Source of the DNA: Tenacibaculum lutimaris
Lineage (GTDB): Bacteria; Bacteroidota; Bacteroidia; Flavobacteriales; Flavobacteriaceae
Assembly: GCF_003610735.1 (NCBI RefSeq)
Contig: NZ_RAQM01000012.1
Span: 1-64,000 of the forward strand
DNA length: 64,000 bases
Direction: 5' to 3'
The translations under genes were made by a program, and so were the position numbers. Below, one piece after another: positions 44,859 through 56,776 of the stretch. The number at the start of each line of letters is the position of its first letter. Position 1 is the stretch's first letter. Under the pieces are notes generated by a model, which did no database searches, had not been told where the DNA came from, and saw only the letters and a program-made list of their open reading frames with translations.

Positions 44859-45170
44859 TTAAGCTTCACCTGTAGTCCCACCAAAATTCATTGGAATTGG
44901 AGGCTGCTCATAATCTTTAATTTCACCATGTACTTGTTCAAACTTACGAACATTATCTGCCAAAGCTTTTGATAAGCGTTTTGCATGTTGTGGTGTTAAT
45001 ATAATTCTCGATTTTACTTTTGCCTTAGGTACACCTGGCATTATGTTAATAAAATCAACAATAAACTCTGAAACAGAATGGTTTATAATTGCTAAATTAC
45101 TATATGTTCCTTCTGCAATTTCTTGATCTAATTCTATGTTTAATTGTGGTTCTTTTTTATTATCATCCAT
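44859..45170 (-). CDS. DUF3467-family protein
   Basis: A 103-residue cytosolic protein: LDQEIAEGTYSNLAIINHSV, then SEFIVDFINIMPGVPKAKVKSRIILTPQHAKRLSKALADN. These are the family motifs. It sits directly downstream of rpoC, an arrangement I recall in Bacteroidota. Its role is unknown. Confidence 0.8.
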   Translation of the reverse strand: MDDNKKEPQLNIELDQEIAEGTYSNLAIINHSVSEFIVDFINIMPGVPKAKVKSRIILTPQHAKRLSKALADNVRKFEQVHGEIKDYEQPPIPMNFGGTTGEA

Positions 45171-45191
45171 ACTGTAATATTTTATTTTTTA

Positions 45192-45235
45192 GAAAAAAAA
45201 CAAGGGTTTAGAGTTTTAAAAACTCCAAACCCTTG
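45192..45235 (-). terminator. rpoC terminator
   Basis: CAAGGGTTT-GAGTTTT pairs with AAAACTC-AAACCCTTG, with one mismatch, at 45201-45235. On the minus strand it is followed by T8. It lies between rpoC and DUF3467. Confidence 0.9.
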
Positions 45236-45258
45236 CTATAATTTATAAACATAAGTTC

Positions 45259-48200
45259 TTATAAACTTTGTTCAATCTCATCCTTAGGACCAACGATTAA
45301 ATCATCATAACTTCTCATTCCTGTACCTGCTGGTATACGTTTACCAACAATTACATTTTCCTTTAATCCTTCTAATGTATCTACTTTACCATTTACTGCG
45401 GCTTCGTTTAATACTTTAGTTGTTTCCTGGAATGACGCAGCTGAGATAAATGACTTCGTTTGTAACGAAGCTCTTGTAATACCTTGTAATACTTGTTCAG
45501 CTGTTGCTGGTTGAGCATCACGTGCAATTACTAAGTTTTTATCTTCTCTACGTAATAAAGAGTTTTCATCTCTTAATTGACGAGCAGAAACTATTTGTCC
45601 TGGTTTTAAGTTTGCAGAATCTCCTGAATCTTCAACAACTTTCATTCCGTAAATAGCGTCATTTTCTTTGATGAAATCAGTTTTATGAACTAATTGATTT
45701 TCTAAGAATAAAGTATCTCCTGAATCAATAATTCTAACTTTACGCATCATTTGACGTACTACTACTTCGAAGTGCTTATCATTAATCTTCACCCCTTGTA
45801 AACGATATACTTCTTGAATTTCATTCACTAAGTATTCTTGTACAGCTGAAGGTCCTTTGATATTTAAGATATCCGTTGGAGTAATTGCTCCGTCAGATAA
45901 CGGCATACCTGCTTTGATAAAGTCATTTTCTTGAACTAAGATTTGGTTAGATAACTTGATTAAGTATTTTCTAACATCACCTGTTTTAGATTCAATAATG
46001 ATTTCACGGTTACCACGTTTTATCTTACCGAAAGATACAACTCCGTCTATTTCAGCAACTACTGCTGGGTTAGAAGGGTTACGTGCTTCAAATAATTCTG
46101 TTACACGTGGTAAACCTCCTGTAATATCTCCTGCTTTACCAGACTTACGAGGAATTTTCACTAATGTTTTACCAGACTCAACTTTATCACCATTATCAAC
46201 AATTAAGTGAGCTCCTACTGGTAAACTGTATGAACGTAACGCGTTACCATCAGCATCTTCAATAATTAATGAAGGAATGATTTTCTTGTTCTTAGAATCA
46301 GTAATTACTTTTTCTTGGAAACCTGTTTGTTCATCGATTTCTACAGAATAGTTAATTCCTTGTTCTAAGTTATCAAACTTCACTTTACCAGCGAATTCTG
46401 AAACGATAACTCCGTTAAATGGATCCCATTGACATACTGCATCTCCTTTTTTGATAGTTTCTCTATCTTTATCAAAGATGATAGAACCGTAAGGAATAAT
46501 ATTAGTACTTAATACAACTCCATTCTTTTTATCAATAATCTTGATTTCAGCAGTACGAGAAATAACGATATCTACTTCTTCACCAGCTGCATCTTTACCT
46601 TTTACTGTACGTAAATCATCAATAGTTACATTACCATCAAACTTAGCGATTAACTTGTTGTCTTCTGAAATGTTTCCTGCTACCCCTCCAACGTGGAACG
46701 TACGTAACGTTAACTGTGTTCCTGGTTCTCCAATCGATTGTGCTGCAATTACACCAACTGCTTCACCCCTTTGAACTTTCTGACCAGTAGACATACTTTG
46801 TCCGTAACACTTCTCACAAATTCCTTTTTCAGATTCACAAGTTAATGCAGAACGAACTTCAACTGTATCTACACCTGCCGCTTCAATTTTATCAGCTAAT
46901 AATGGAGTAATTAATTCTCCTGCAGCTATTAATAACTCATCTGAGTTTGGAGGATATACATCATGTAATGCTGTACGTCCAGAAATTCTATCACTTAAAG
47001 ATTCAACGATTTCATCATTTTTCTTTAATGGAGAAACTTCTAAACCTCTTAAAGTACCACAATCTACTTCGTTAATAATAACGTCTTGAGATACATCTAC
47101 TAAACGACGTGTTAAGTAACCTGCATCGGCTGTTTTTAAAGCGGTATCGGCAAGACCTTTACGAGCACCGTGTGTAGAGATAAAGTATTCTAAAATTGAT
47201 AAACCTTCTTTAAAGTTAGATAAAATCGGGTTTTCAATAATTTCTCCACCACTAGCTGTCGATTTTTTAGGTTTCGCCATCAGACCACGCATACCTGTTA
47301 ACTGACGAATCTGCTCTTTCGATCCACGCGCTCCAGAATCTAACATCATAAATACCGAGTTAAATCCTTGTTGGTCTTCACGTAAACGCTTCATCGATAA
47401 TTCAGTCAATCGGTTATTGGTAGATCCCCAAACATCAATTACCTGGTTATAACGCTCTTTTTGCGTTAACATACCCATGTTATAGTTCATGATAATACCA
47501 TCCACTTCTTGATTCGCTTCTGCAATCATAGCGTGTTTCTCTTCTGGAATAATGATATCACCTAATGAGAATGATAAACCACCTTCGAAGGCGTATTTAT
47601 ATCCCATATTTTTAATTTCATCTAAGAATTTTCCAACAGCTGGTATATCAGTAACTTTTAAAATTCTACTAATTACACCTCTTAATGATTTCTTAGTTAA
47701 AACCTCATTAATAAATCCTGCTTCTTCAGGTACAACTTCGTTAAATAAAACTCTACCTACAGTAGTTTCTATAATTCTAACTACGCGTTCTCCATTCTCT
47801 ACATCTTCTGTACGAACCTTAATACCTGCGTTAAGGTCTACTTTTTCCTCATTTAAAGCAATAATTACTTCTTCTGGAGAGTAGAAAGTTAATCCTTCAC
47901 CTTTAATTGGTACTTCAGGAGTTGACTTTCTTTCTTTAGTCATATAGTAAAGTCCTAATACCATATCTTGTGATGGTACTGTAATAGGAGCTCCGTTTGC
48001 TGGGTTTAAGATGTTGTGAGAACCTAACATTAATAGCTGAGCTTCTAAAATAGCTTCTGGCCCTAATGGTAAGTGAACCGCCATTTGATCCCCATCGAAA
48101 TCCGCGTTAAATGCCGAACATGCTAATGGGTGTAAACGAATTGCTTTACCTTCTATTAATTTTGGTTGGAATGCTTGAATACCTAAACGGTGTAAGGTAG

Positions 48201-49530
48201 GGGCACGGTTTAATAATACCGGATGTCCTTTAATTACATTTTCTAAGATATCCCAAACAACTGGTTCTTTACGATCTATAATTTTCTTTGCAGATTTTAC
48301 AGTTTTTACAATACCTCTTTCTATTAACTTACGAATAACGAAAGGCTTGTATAATTCTGCTGCCATATCTTTTGGCAATCCACATTCAAATAATCTTAAC
48401 TCAGGCCCAACAACAATTACCGAACGTGCAGAGTAATCAACACGCTTACCTAATAAGTTTTGACGGAAACGTCCTTGTTTACCTTTTAAACTATCAGATA
48501 ATGATTTTAATGGTCTGTTAGACTCTGTTTTTACTGCAGATGATTTACGTGTGTTATCAAATAATGAATCTACTGATTCTTGTAACATACGTTTTTCGTT
48601 ACGTAAAATTACTTCTGGTGCCTTAATTTCCATTAATCGCTTTAAACGATTGTTACGGATAATTACACGACGGTATAAATCATTTAAATCAGAAGTAGCG
48701 AAACGACCTCCATCTAATGGAACTAATGGACGTAATTCTGGTGGAATAACCGGAATTACTTTCATAATCATCCACTCTGGATTATTTTCTCTGTTCTTTT
48801 GAGAATCTCTGAATGCTTCAACGACATTTAAACGTTTTAATGCTTCGTTTTTACGTTGTTTAGAAGTTTCAGTATTTGCTTTATGACGTAACTCATAAGA
48901 TAATTGGTCTAAATCGATTCTTTCTAATAAATCAATTAAACACTCTGCTCCCATTTTAGCGATAAACTTATTAGGATCAGTATCTTCTAAGTACATATTT
49001 TCTTGTGGAAGCGTATCTAAAATATCTAAATACTCTTCTTCTGTTAAGAAATCCATTTTTTGTAATGGCTCTCCCTCAGCATTTTTAGCAATACCTGGTT
49101 GAATTACTACATAACGCTCGTAGTAAATAATCATATCTAACTTCTTAGATGGTAACCCTAAAAGGTATCCCATTTTGTTAGGTAATGATCTAAAGTACCA
49201 AATATGTGCTACTGGTACTACTAAGTTAATATGACCTACTCTATCTCTACGTACTTTTTTCTCAGTAACTTCAACCCCACAACGGTCACAAACGATACCT
49301 TTATATCGAATTCTTTTGTATTTACCACACGCACACTCGTAATCTTTTACAGGACCAAAGATACGCTCACAAAACAACCCATCTCTTTCTGGTTTATGTG
49401 TACGGTAGTTAATAGTTTCTGGTTTTAACACCTCACCTTTAGAAGCCTCTAAAATAGACTCAGGTGATGCTAAACCTATTGAAATTTTGTTAAACTTCTT
49501 AACAGTGTATTTTTCGTTTTTTCTTGCCAT
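45259..49530 (-). CDS. rpoC: RNA polymerase beta-prime subunit
   Basis: A 1423-residue subunit of RNA polymerase. Zinc-finger [20 protein letters not shown] is near residue 66, the catalytic [15 protein letters not shown] near residue 480, and [15 protein letters not shown] is the second zinc site. Full length. It lies 98 bases downstream of rpoB, with two small hairpins in between. Confidence 0.98.
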   Translation of the reverse strand: MARKNEKYTVKKFNKISIGLASPESILEASKGEVLKPETINYRTHKPERDGLFCERIFGPVKDYECACGKYKRIRYKGIVCDRCGVEVTEKKVRRDRVGHINLVVPVAHIWYFRSLPNKMGYLLGLPSKKLDMIIYYERYVVIQPGIAKNAEGEPLQKMDFLTEEEYLDILDTLPQENMYLEDTDPNKFIAKMGAECLIDLLERIDLDQLSYELRHKANTETSKQRKNEALKRLNVVEAFRDSQKNRENNPEWMIMKVIPVIPPELRPLVPLDGGRFATSDLNDLYRRVIIRNNRLKRLMEIKAPEVILRNEKRMLQESVDSLFDNTRKSSAVKTESNRPLKSLSDSLKGKQGRFRQNLLGKRVDYSARSVIVVGPELRLFECGLPKDMAAELYKPFVIRKLIERGIVKTVKSAKKIIDRKEPVVWDILENVIKGHPVLLNRAPTLHRLGIQAFQPKLIEGKAIRLHPLACSAFNADFDGDQMAVHLPLGPEAILEAQLLMLGSHNILNPANGAPITVPSQDMVLGLYYMTKERKSTPEVPIKGEGLTFYSPEEVIIALNEEKVDLNAGIKVRTEDVENGERVVRIIETTVGRVLFNEVVPEEAGFINEVLTKKSLRGVISRILKVTDIPAVGKFLDEIKNMGYKYAFEGGLSFSLGDIIIPEEKHAMIAEANQEVDGIIMNYNMGMLTQKERYNQVIDVWGSTNNRLTELSMKRLREDQQGFNSVFMMLDSGARGSKEQIRQLTGMRGLMAKPKKSTASGGEIIENPILSNFKEGLSILEYFISTHGARKGLADTALKTADAGYLTRRLVDVSQDVIINEVDCGTLRGLEVSPLKKNDEIVESLSDRISGRTALHDVYPPNSDELLIAAGELITPLLADKIEAAGVDTVEVRSALTCESEKGICEKCYGQSMSTGQKVQRGEAVGVIAAQSIGEPGTQLTLRTFHVGGVAGNISEDNKLIAKFDGNVTIDDLRTVKGKDAAGEEVDIVISRTAEIKIIDKKNGVVLSTNIIPYGSIIFDKDRETIKKGDAVCQWDPFNGVIVSEFAGKVKFDNLEQGINYSVEIDEQTGFQEKVITDSKNKKIIPSLIIEDADGNALRSYSLPVGAHLIVDNGDKVESGKTLVKIPRKSGKAGDITGGLPRVTELFEARNPSNPAVVAEIDGVVSFGKIKRGNREIIIESKTGDVRKYLIKLSNQILVQENDFIKAGMPLSDGAITPTDILNIKGPSAVQEYLVNEIQEVYRLQGVKINDKHFEVVVRQMMRKVRIIDSGDTLFLENQLVHKTDFIKENDAIYGMKVVEDSGDSANLKPGQIVSARQLRDENSLLRREDKNLVIARDAQPATAEQVLQGITRASLQTKSFISAASFQETTKVLNEAAVNGKVDTLEGLKENVIVGKRIPAGTGMRSYDDLIVGPKDEIEQSL

Positions 49531-49557
49531 GATAATGGATTCGAATTAAAAATAAAT

Positions 49558-49614
49558 GTCTTATAATAAGACTGATATTGAAAAAATGATTTGCCTCAGA
49601 GCTATTGCTCTGAG
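49558..49614 (-). other. Two hairpins between rpoB and rpoC
   Basis: GTCTTAT-A-ATAAGAC at 49558-49572 and CTCAGAGC-TATT-GCTCTGAG at 49595-49614. There is no T-run, so they are more likely mRNA stability or processing elements than terminators. Confidence 0.6.
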
Positions 49615-49628
49615 ACATTTCACTGTGA

Positions 49629-52600
49629 TTATTCTTCTAACTTAACGTCTAATCCTAAACCTTTAAGTTCATGCATTAATACGTTAAATGATTCTGGTAA
49701 ACCTGGCTCTGGCATAGCCTCACCTTTTACAATACTTTCGTAAGTTTTTGCTCTACCTAATACGTCATCCGACTTAACAGTTAAGATTTCACGTAAGATA
49801 CTTGATGCACCATATGCTTCAAGTGCCCAAACTTCCATCTCTCCAAAACGCTGACCTCCAAACTGAGCTTTACCTCCTAATGGCTGTTGTGTAATTAATG
49901 AGTAAGGCCCAATAGAACGCGCGTGCATCTTATCTTCAATCATGTGACCTAACTTAATCATATAAATTACCCCTACCGTTGCTGGTTGATCGAAACGCTT
50001 ACCTGTACCTCCGTCATATAAGTATGTATGACCGAATCTTGGAATTCCTGCTTCGTCTGTTAATTTGTTAATTTCATCTAAAGAAGCCCCATCGAAAATA
50101 GGAGTCGCATATTTTTGACCTAATTTTTGACCTGCCCATCCAAGAACAGTTTCATAAATCTGACCAATGTTCATACGCGATGGTACCCCTAATGGGTTTA
50201 ATACGATATCTACTGGTGTTCCGTCTTCTAAGAAAGGCATATCTTCTTGACGAACGATACGTGCAACAATACCTTTGTTTCCGTGACGTCCTGCCATCTT
50301 ATCCCCTACTTTTAATTTACGTTTCTTAGCAACATAAATTTTAGCAAGTTTTAAGATTCCTGCTGGTAATTCGTCTCCTACAGAAATAGTAAATTTCTCA
50401 CGACGTAAAACTCCTTGTAAATCGTTTACTTTAATTTTATAGTTATGAACTAATTCTACAACTAAATCATTTAGCTCCTTATCAGTAGTCCAAGTTCCAT
50501 TTAAATGTGTAAAGTCTTCAACAGAGTTTAACATTTTTTGCGTGAACTTTTTACCTTTTGGTAATACTTCTTCTCCTAAGTCGTTATAAACTCCTTGAGA
50601 AGTTTTACCAGATACTAAGTTGAATAATTTTTCAACTAATACATCTTTTAACTCTTCAAACTTAGATACGTAAGATGCTTCTAAAGCAGCGATAGCTTCT
50701 TTATCACGAGCACGCTTATTCTTATCTTTTACTGCACGTTTGAATAATTTTTTGTTGATTACAACACCTCTTAATGATGGAGAAGCTTTTAATGATGCAT
50801 CTTTTACATCACCTGCTTTATCACCAAAGATAGCACGTAATAACTTTTCTTCTGGAGTTGGATCAGATTCTCCTTTTGGTGTAATCTTACCAATTAAGAT
50901 GTCACCAGGATTTACCTCTGCTCCGATACGAATCATACCGTTTTCATCTAAGTCTTTAGTAGCCTCTTCTGAAACGTTAGGAATATCGTTTGTTAACTCC
51001 TCTGCTCCTAACTTCGTATCACGAACATCTAATGAATACTCATCGATGTGGATAGAAGTAAAGATATCTTCACGAACAACTTTTTCAGAAATCACAATCG
51101 CATCCTCGAAGTTATACCCTTTCCAAGGCATAAAGGCTACTTTCATGTTTCTACCTAAAGCTAATTCTCCTTTTTGTGTTGCATAACCTTCACAAAGTAC
51201 TTGTCCTTCCTCAACTCTATCACCTACTTTTACGATTGGTTTTAGGTTGATGTTCGTACCTTGGTTGGTTTTTCTAAATTTAATTAAGTCGTAAGACACT
51301 TCATCAGAATCAAAGCTTACCATTCGCTCTTCTTCTGTTCTGTCGTACTTAATTGTAATTTTGTTGGCATCTACATATTCAACAACTCCTGCTCCTTCAG
51401 CATTGATTAAGATACGAGAGTCTTTTGCAACTCTACGCTCTAAACCAGTACCTACGATTGGAGATTCTGGACGTAATAATGGAACTGCTTGACGCATCAT
51501 GTTCGATCCCATTAACGCACGGTTCGCATCATCATGCTCTAAGAAAGGAATTAACGATGCTGAAATCGAAGCGATTTGGTTAGGCGCAACGTCCATATAG
51601 TTAATTGCTTCAGGACTTTCTACTGGGAAATCTCCTTCTTCACGAGCAATAACTCTGTCTCCTTCAATCTTACCATCTTTTGCAACTGGTAAGTTAGATT
51701 GAGCAATCTTCATTCCTTCTTCCTCCTCTGCACTTAAATAAATAGGCTCTTCAGAAGAAACTGAACCATTTTCTACTTTCTTATACGGAGTTTCAATGAA
51801 TCCCATATTGTTTACTTTAGCATATACAGCTAAAGAAGAAATAAGTCCAATGTTTGGTCCTTCAGGTGTTTCAATCGGACATAAACGACCATAGTGTGTA
51901 TAGTGAACGTCACGAACCTCGAAACCTGCTCTTTCACGTGATAAACCTCCAGGTCCTAATGCCGATAAACGACGCTTGTGAGTAATCTCTGCTAATGGGT
52001 TGGTTTGATCCATGAACTGAGATAACTGGTTGGTACCAAAGAAAGAGTTAATTACTGATGATAAAGTCTTAGCATTAATTAAGTCGATTGGAGTAAATAC
52101 TTCGTTATCACGAACATTCATTCTTTCACGAATTGTACGTGCCATACGAGCTAAACCTACACCAAATTGACCTGCTAATTGTTCACCAACAGTTCTAACA
52201 CGACGGTTAGATAAGTGATCGATATCATCTACTTCAGCTTTTGAATTGATTAACTCAATTAAATACTTAATGATGGTAATGATATCGTTCTTTGTTAATA
52301 CTTTCTGATCTAAATCTTCGTTTAACTGAAGTTTAGTATTCATTCTAAAACGTCCTACTTCACCTAAGCTATAACGTTGTTCTGAGAAGAATAACTTTTC
52401 AATAATTCCTCTTGCAGTTTCCTCGTCTGGCGGTTCAGCATTACGTAATTGTCTATATATATGCTCTACAGCCTCTTTTTCAGAGTTTGTAGGGTCTTTT
52501 TGTAATGTATTATGGATGATTGCGTAATCTGCTTGCTGATTATCTTCTTTGTGTAATAAGATAGTTTTTGCTCCAGATTCGATTATCTCATCTATATGTT

Positions 52601-53438
52601 CTTTTTCAATAATGGTATCACGGTCAAAAATAATTTCGTTACGCTCAATCGACACTACTTCTCCTGTATCCTCATCAACGAAATCTTCGTGCCAAGTTTT
52701 TAAAACTCTCGCAGCTAATTTGCGTCCTAATACCTTCTTTAATCCAGCTTTTGAAACTTTTACTTCTTCAGCTAAATCAAAAATTTCTAATATATCTTTA
52801 TCTCTTTCAAAACCGATGGCTCTGAATAATGTTGTTACTGGTAATTTCTTCTTTCTATCAATATAAGCATACATTACTTGATTGATATCGGTAGCAAATT
52901 CTATCCAAGAACCTTTAAATGGAATTACTCTTGCTGAGTATAATTTAGTTCCGTTTGCGTGGAAAGATTGCCCAAAGAATACACCTGGTGAACGGTGTAA
53001 TTGTGATACTACAACTCTTTCTGCTCCATTAATAATGAAAGTTCCAGAGTTAGTCATATAAGGAATTGTACCTAAGTATACATCTTGAACTATCGTTTCA
53101 AAATCTTCGTGTTCAGGATCGGTACAATATAATTTTAAACGTGCTTTTAAAGGTACACTGTAAGTTAAACCACGCTCGATACATTCTTGAATGCTATATC
53201 TTGGTGGATCTACAAAGTAGTCTAAAAATTCTAGTACAAATTGATTACGTGTATCGGTAATCGGGAAGTTATCCATAAAGGTTTTGTACAAACCTTCTTC
53301 TCCTCGTTCTTCTGCTTTAGTTTGCAATTGGAAAAAATCTTGGAATGATTTCACCTGAATATCTAAAAAATCTGGATAATCAGTTCCTAACTGCGAAGAC
53401 GCGAAGTTAATTCTTTCAGTAGTATTTATCGTTGCCAA
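49629..53438 (-). CDS. rpoB: RNA polymerase beta subunit
   Basis: A 1269-residue subunit of RNA polymerase. The rifampicin-region segment [20 protein letters not shown] and [20 protein letters not shown] are present, as is [19 protein letters not shown] near the C-terminus. The frame starts with TTG at 53438, giving [14 protein letters not shown], the expected N-terminus; no ATG gives a better one. It is 235 bases after rplL, with a long hairpin in the gap. Confidence 0.98.
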   Translation of the reverse strand: MATINTTERINFASSQLGTDYPDFLDIQVKSFQDFFQLQTKAEERGEEGLYKTFMDNFPITDTRNQFVLEFLDYFVDPPRYSIQECIERGLTYSVPLKARLKLYCTDPEHEDFETIVQDVYLGTIPYMTNSGTFIINGAERVVVSQLHRSPGVFFGQSFHANGTKLYSARVIPFKGSWIEFATDINQVMYAYIDRKKKLPVTTLFRAIGFERDKDILEIFDLAEEVKVSKAGLKKVLGRKLAARVLKTWHEDFVDEDTGEVVSIERNEIIFDRDTIIEKEHIDEIIESGAKTILLHKEDNQQADYAIIHNTLQKDPTNSEKEAVEHIYRQLRNAEPPDEETARGIIEKLFFSEQRYSLGEVGRFRMNTKLQLNEDLDQKVLTKNDIITIIKYLIELINSKAEVDDIDHLSNRRVRTVGEQLAGQFGVGLARMARTIRERMNVRDNEVFTPIDLINAKTLSSVINSFFGTNQLSQFMDQTNPLAEITHKRRLSALGPGGLSRERAGFEVRDVHYTHYGRLCPIETPEGPNIGLISSLAVYAKVNNMGFIETPYKKVENGSVSSEEPIYLSAEEEEGMKIAQSNLPVAKDGKIEGDRVIAREEGDFPVESPEAINYMDVAPNQIASISASLIPFLEHDDANRALMGSNMMRQAVPLLRPESPIVGTGLERRVAKDSRILINAEGAGVVEYVDANKITIKYDRTEEERMVSFDSDEVSYDLIKFRKTNQGTNINLKPIVKVGDRVEEGQVLCEGYATQKGELALGRNMKVAFMPWKGYNFEDAIVISEKVVREDIFTSIHIDEYSLDVRDTKLGAEELTNDIPNVSEEATKDLDENGMIRIGAEVNPGDILIGKITPKGESDPTPEEKLLRAIFGDKAGDVKDASLKASPSLRGVVINKKLFKRAVKDKNKRARDKEAIAALEASYVSKFEELKDVLVEKLFNLVSGKTSQGVYNDLGEEVLPKGKKFTQKMLNSVEDFTHLNGTWTTDKELNDLVVELVHNYKIKVNDLQGVLRREKFTISVGDELPAGILKLAKIYVAKKRKLKVGDKMAGRHGNKGIVARIVRQEDMPFLEDGTPVDIVLNPLGVPSRMNIGQIYETVLGWAGQKLGQKYATPIFDGASLDEINKLTDEAGIPRFGHTYLYDGGTGKRFDQPATVGVIYMIKLGHMIEDKMHARSIGPYSLITQQPLGGKAQFGGQRFGEMEVWALEAYGASSILREILTVKSDDVLGRAKTYESIVKGEAMPEPGLPESFNVLMHELKGLGLDVKLEE

Positions 53439-53597
53439 AAGAGATGCTATTTTTAATTAAAAATATTATTTTTGAAACTTAACCGTTTCAATACTGCAAT
53501 TTTAATTGCTTTTACTGATTAAAAATCAGCACTTTATAATCGTAAAATCACAATGAAAATTATTGTGAAAAATAAAGAACGAATATATACACAAAAT

Positions 53598-53636
53598 GGT
53601 TTAGGCCTAAAAACATGTGTTTTTAGTACCTAAACC
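53598..53636 (-). other. Long hairpin in the rplL-rpoB gap
   Basis: Outer arms GGTTTAGG (53598-53605) with CCTAAACC (53629-53636), and inner arms CTAAAAACA (53607-53615) with TGTTTTTAG (53618-53626). There is no T-run. In E. coli this same gap holds an attenuator and an RNase III site, so a comparable role is likely. Smaller stems (CACAAT/ATTGTG at 53551-53569) lie nearer rpoB. Confidence 0.65.
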
Positions 53637-53673
53637 TTAATTGTTTTTCCCCGTTTTAAATCGGGAGTATAGC

Positions 53674-54048
53674 TTACTTAAGCTCTACCTCAGCTCCTGC
53701 TTCTTCTAAAGATTTTTTAAGACCTTCTGCCTCATCTTTAGATATAGCTTCTTTTACTGGTGCTGGTGCGCTATCAACGATTTCTTTAGCTTCTTTTAAT
53801 CCTAATCCAGTTAATTCTTTAACTAACTTTACAACTGCTAATTTAGAACCTCCTGCTGCTTTTAAGATAACGTCAAATTCAGTTTTTTCTTCAGCTGCAT
53901 CTCCACCACCTGCTGCTGGACCTGCTACTGCTACAGCTGCTGCTGCTGGCTCAATACCATACTCTTCTTTTAAAATATCAGCTAATTCATTAACTTCTTT
54001 TACTGTTAAGTTAACTAATTGTTCTGCGAAATCTTTTAAATCTGCCAT
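53674..54048 (-). CDS. rplL: Ribosomal protein L7/L12 (bL12)
   Basis: A 124-residue protein with the N-terminal dimerisation helix ([23 protein letters not shown]), an Ala/Gly/Pro hinge and the C-terminal factor-binding domain ([35 protein letters not shown]). It forms the stalk with L10. Confidence 0.97.
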   Translation of the reverse strand: MADLKDFAEQLVNLTVKEVNELADILKEEYGIEPAAAAVAVAGPAAGGGDAAEEKTEFDVILKAAGGSKLAVVKLVKELTGLGLKEAKEIVDSAPAPVKEAISKDEAEGLKKSLEEAGAEVELK

Positions 54049-54097
54049 TTTAATTGTTTTTAAAAATTTTATTATTTTAGTTTATTAGTGCGCGAAA

Positions 54098-54613
54098 TTA
54101 TTTTTCTGATAATGTCTTTAAGATACCTGATAACTTACCACCACCTGATTGTAATGCTGAAACAACATTCTTAGCAGGAGATTGTAATAAGGTAATAATA
54201 TCTCCAATAAGTTCTTCTCTAGACTTGATGTTAACAAGAGCGTCTAATTGGTCATCTCCAACATAAACTGCTTCTTCAACATACGCTCCTTTTAATAAAG
54301 GCTTGTCTGATTTTTTTCTGAACTCTTTGATAACTTTTGCTGGTGCGTTTGCAGCCTCAGCAATTAACATTGAAGTATTACCTTTTAATACATCTGGTAA
54401 CTCTCCGAAATCTTTATCAGAAGCTTCCATTGCTTTAGAAAGCAATGTATTTTTAACAACAGCCAATTGTACGTTAGCTTTAAAACAAGCTCTACGTAAG
54501 TTAGATGTAGTAGCTGCATCTAAACCAGAAATATCTGCTAAATAGATTGTGCTAGTATCTGCTAATTGTGCTGTTAAATCTTGTATTACTTGTGATTTTT
54601 CCTCTCTAGTCAT
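54098..54613 (-). CDS. rplJ: Ribosomal protein L10 (uL10)
   Basis: A 171-residue protein with MTREEKSQVIQDLTAQL, the core TSNLRRACFKANVQLAVVKNTLL, and a C-terminal helical stalk that binds L12 dimers. It lies 21 bases after rplA and 49 bases before rplL. Confidence 0.96.
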   Translation of the reverse strand: MTREEKSQVIQDLTAQLADTSTIYLADISGLDAATTSNLRRACFKANVQLAVVKNTLLSKAMEASDKDFGELPDVLKGNTSMLIAEAANAPAKVIKEFRKKSDKPLLKGAYVEEAVYVGDDQLDALVNIKSREELIGDIITLLQSPAKNVVSALQSGGGKLSGILKTLSEK

Positions 54614-54634
54614 AATTAAAAAGTTTTAACTGCC

Positions 54635-55327
54635 TTACGATACTGTTTTAACATCTACAGCAACACTAGGGCTCATAGTAGAAGAGATAAAGATGCTCTT
54701 AATATAAGTTCCTTTAGCCGCTGTTGGCTTTAATTTAATTAATGTTTGAATTAACTCGTTTGCATTTTCTGTAATCTTAGCTGCATCAAAAGATGCTTTT
54801 CCGATTGCAGCGTGTACAATACCAGTTTTATCTACTTTAAAGTCGATTTTACCAGCTTTTACTTCTTGTACTGCTTTTGCAACATCCATAGTTACTGTAC
54901 CTGTTTTTGGGTTTGGCATTAAACCACGAGGACCTAATACACGTCCTAAAGGACCTAATTTACCCATTACTGAAGGCATAGTAATAATAACGTCAACATC
55001 AGTCCATCCTCCTTTAATCTTTTGAAGGTATTCATCTAATCCAACATAATCAGCACCAGCTTCTTTAGCTTCTGCTTCTTTATCTGGAGTAACTAATGCT
55101 AAAACTTTAACATCTTTACCAGTTCCGTGAGGTAATGTTACAACTCCACGTACCATTTGGTTAGCTTTACGAGGATCTACTCCTAAACGCACTGCTAAGT
55201 CTACAGATGCATCAAATTTTACGTTTGTAATTTCTTTAACTAAAGCTGATGCTTCACTTAAATTATAAACTTTAGAGCTATCTACTTTAGCACGAGCCTC
55301 TTTTTGTTTTTTAGTCAATCTTGCCAT
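54635..55327 (-). CDS. rplA: Ribosomal protein L1 (uL1)
   Basis: A 230-residue protein with the L1 core [20 protein letters not shown] and [21 protein letters not shown]. In E. coli L1 represses rplK-rplA translation through its leader. Here it follows rplK by 20 bases. Confidence 0.97.
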   Translation of the reverse strand: MARLTKKQKEARAKVDSSKVYNLSEASALVKEITNVKFDASVDLAVRLGVDPRKANQMVRGVVTLPHGTGKDVKVLALVTPDKEAEAKEAGADYVGLDEYLQKIKGGWTDVDVIITMPSVMGKLGPLGRVLGPRGLMPNPKTGTVTMDVAKAVQEVKAGKIDFKVDKTGIVHAAIGKASFDAAKITENANELIQTLIKLKPTAAKGTYIKSIFISSTMSPSVAVDVKTVS

Positions 55328-55347
55328 TTTCTAAATCTCTTTTAAGT

Positions 55348-55785
55348 TTATGCAGGAGCATCACCTGTTACTGTTAATCCCATAGAACGAGCTGTTCCAG
55401 CAATCATTCTCATTGCAGACTCAACTTCAAAGGCATTCATATCTGCCATTTTGTCTTCTGCAATTCCACGAATTTGATCCCAAGAAACGCTTGCTACTTT
55501 CTTTCTATTAGGCTCACCTGAACCTTTCTTAATTTTGGCCGCTTCTAATAATTGTACCGCAGCTGGTGGAGTTTTTACAACAAACTCGAAAGATTTGTCT
55601 GTATAAACTGTAATAACAACAGGTAATACTTTACCTTGTTTGTCCTGTGTACGAGCATTAAACTGCTTACAGAACTCCATGATGTTAACACCGGCAGCAC
55701 CTAAAGCGGGTCCAACTGGTGGCGACGGATTCGCTGCACCTCCCCTAACTTGTAGTTTTACTAATTTACTTACTTCTTTTGCCAT
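55348..55785 (-). CDS. rplK: Ribosomal protein L11 (uL11)
   Basis: A 145-residue protein. [30 protein letters not shown] and the C-terminal thiostrepton-region [10 protein letters not shown] are typical. It is the first of the four ribosomal genes, downstream of nusG by 64 bases. Confidence 0.97.
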   Translation of the reverse strand: MAKEVSKLVKLQVRGGAANPSPPVGPALGAAGVNIMEFCKQFNARTQDKQGKVLPVVITVYTDKSFEFVVKTPPAAVQLLEAAKIKKGSGEPNRKKVASVSWDQIRGIAEDKMADMNAFEVESAMRMIAGTARSMGLTVTGDAPA

Positions 55786-55849
55786 TGTTTAAGATTTAAC
55801 GATGTGTTTAAATTGGAAGCCTAAACACATCAAAATATAGGTGTAACAA

Positions 55850-56401
55850 TTATATTTTCTCTACTTGCATGTAATTTAGTTCTAATGGAGTTTTTCTTCC
55901 GAAAATCTTTACCATTACCTCTAATTTACGCTTTTCTTCATTAACCTTCTCAACCGTTCCATCGAATCCATTGAAAGGTCCGTCAATTACTTTTACAGTC
56001 TCACCAACTGAGTAAGGAATTGCAACGTTTTCATCTTTAACAGAAAGTTCATCAACCTTACCTAACATTCTGTTTACTTCTGACTTACGCATTGGAACTG
56101 GATCACCTCCTTTTGTTTCACCTAAAAAACCAATAACTCCTGTTACTGATTTAATAACGTGAGGAACCTCACCTGCTAAATTAGCTTCTACCATTACATA
56201 ACCAGGAAAGTAAACTCTCTCTCTGTTTATCTTCTTTCCGTTTCGTACTTGAATAACTTTTTCAGTTGGAACGATTACTTGGTTTACATAATCAGACAAC
56301 CCATGACGTGCTATTTCAGTTTCGATATAAGATTTAACCTTATTTTCTTGACCTCCAATAGCTCTCACAACATACCATTTCATCACCGAATCAGCCATCA
56401 T
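55850..56401 (-). CDS. nusG: Transcription antitermination factor NusG
   Basis: A 183-residue protein with an NGN domain (MKWYVVRAIGGQENKVKSYIE) and a KOW motif (GETVKVIDGPFNGFDGTVEKV). Its ATG shares one base with the secE stop (TAATG). A second Met at 56398 could also serve as start. Confidence 0.96.
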   Translation of the reverse strand: MMADSVMKWYVVRAIGGQENKVKSYIETEIARHGLSDYVNQVIVPTEKVIQVRNGKKINRERVYFPGYVMVEANLAGEVPHVIKSVTGVIGFLGETKGGDPVPMRKSEVNRMLGKVDELSVKDENVAIPYSVGETVKVIDGPFNGFDGTVEKVNEEKRKLEVMVKIFGRKTPLELNYMQVEKI

Positions 56402-56592
56402 TAAAAAATTTTAAAGAAGTTATCTAACCCTGTTTGAAAAACTTTATCTATACCTGCTACTGCTAAAGCAAAAACAATAGTAAATACTGCTACTACAACT
56501 GTAGACTTTTGAGCCTCTTCACGAGATATCCAAGTCATATTGGTATTTAATTCTTCAAAAGAATCTTTAATATATTGTACAAAGTTACTCAT
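56401..56592 (-). CDS. secE: Preprotein translocase subunit SecE
   Basis: A 63-residue single-helix protein: VQYIKDSFEELNTNMTWISR then a membrane segment (VVVAVFTIVFALAVAGIDKVF). The short SecE form; it is coupled to nusG and follows tRNA-Trp. Confidence 0.93.
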   Translation of the reverse strand: MSNFVQYIKDSFEELNTNMTWISREEAQKSTVVVAVFTIVFALAVAGIDKVFQTGLDNFFKIF

Positions 56593-56645
56593 ATTTTATC
56601 CTTTTAACGAGTTGCAGTAAAACTACAACTCGTTTTTAATTTTTG

Positions 56646-56718
56646 CACGGGTTGAGAGACTCGAACTCCCGACACCTGGTTTTGGAGACCAGTGCTCTAC
56701 CAACTGAGCTAAACCCGT
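56646..56718 (-). tRNA. tRNA-Trp (CCA)
   Basis: A 73-nt tRNA with acceptor ACGGGTT/AACCCGT, anticodon stem CTGGT/ACCAG, loop CTCCAAA, and T-loop GAGTTCGAGTC. It lies between tuf and secE. Confidence 0.95.
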
Positions 56719-56776
56719 ATTTATAAAGGAGCCTCACTAATAAGGAGACTCCTTATAATTTATAATTAAACTATAA

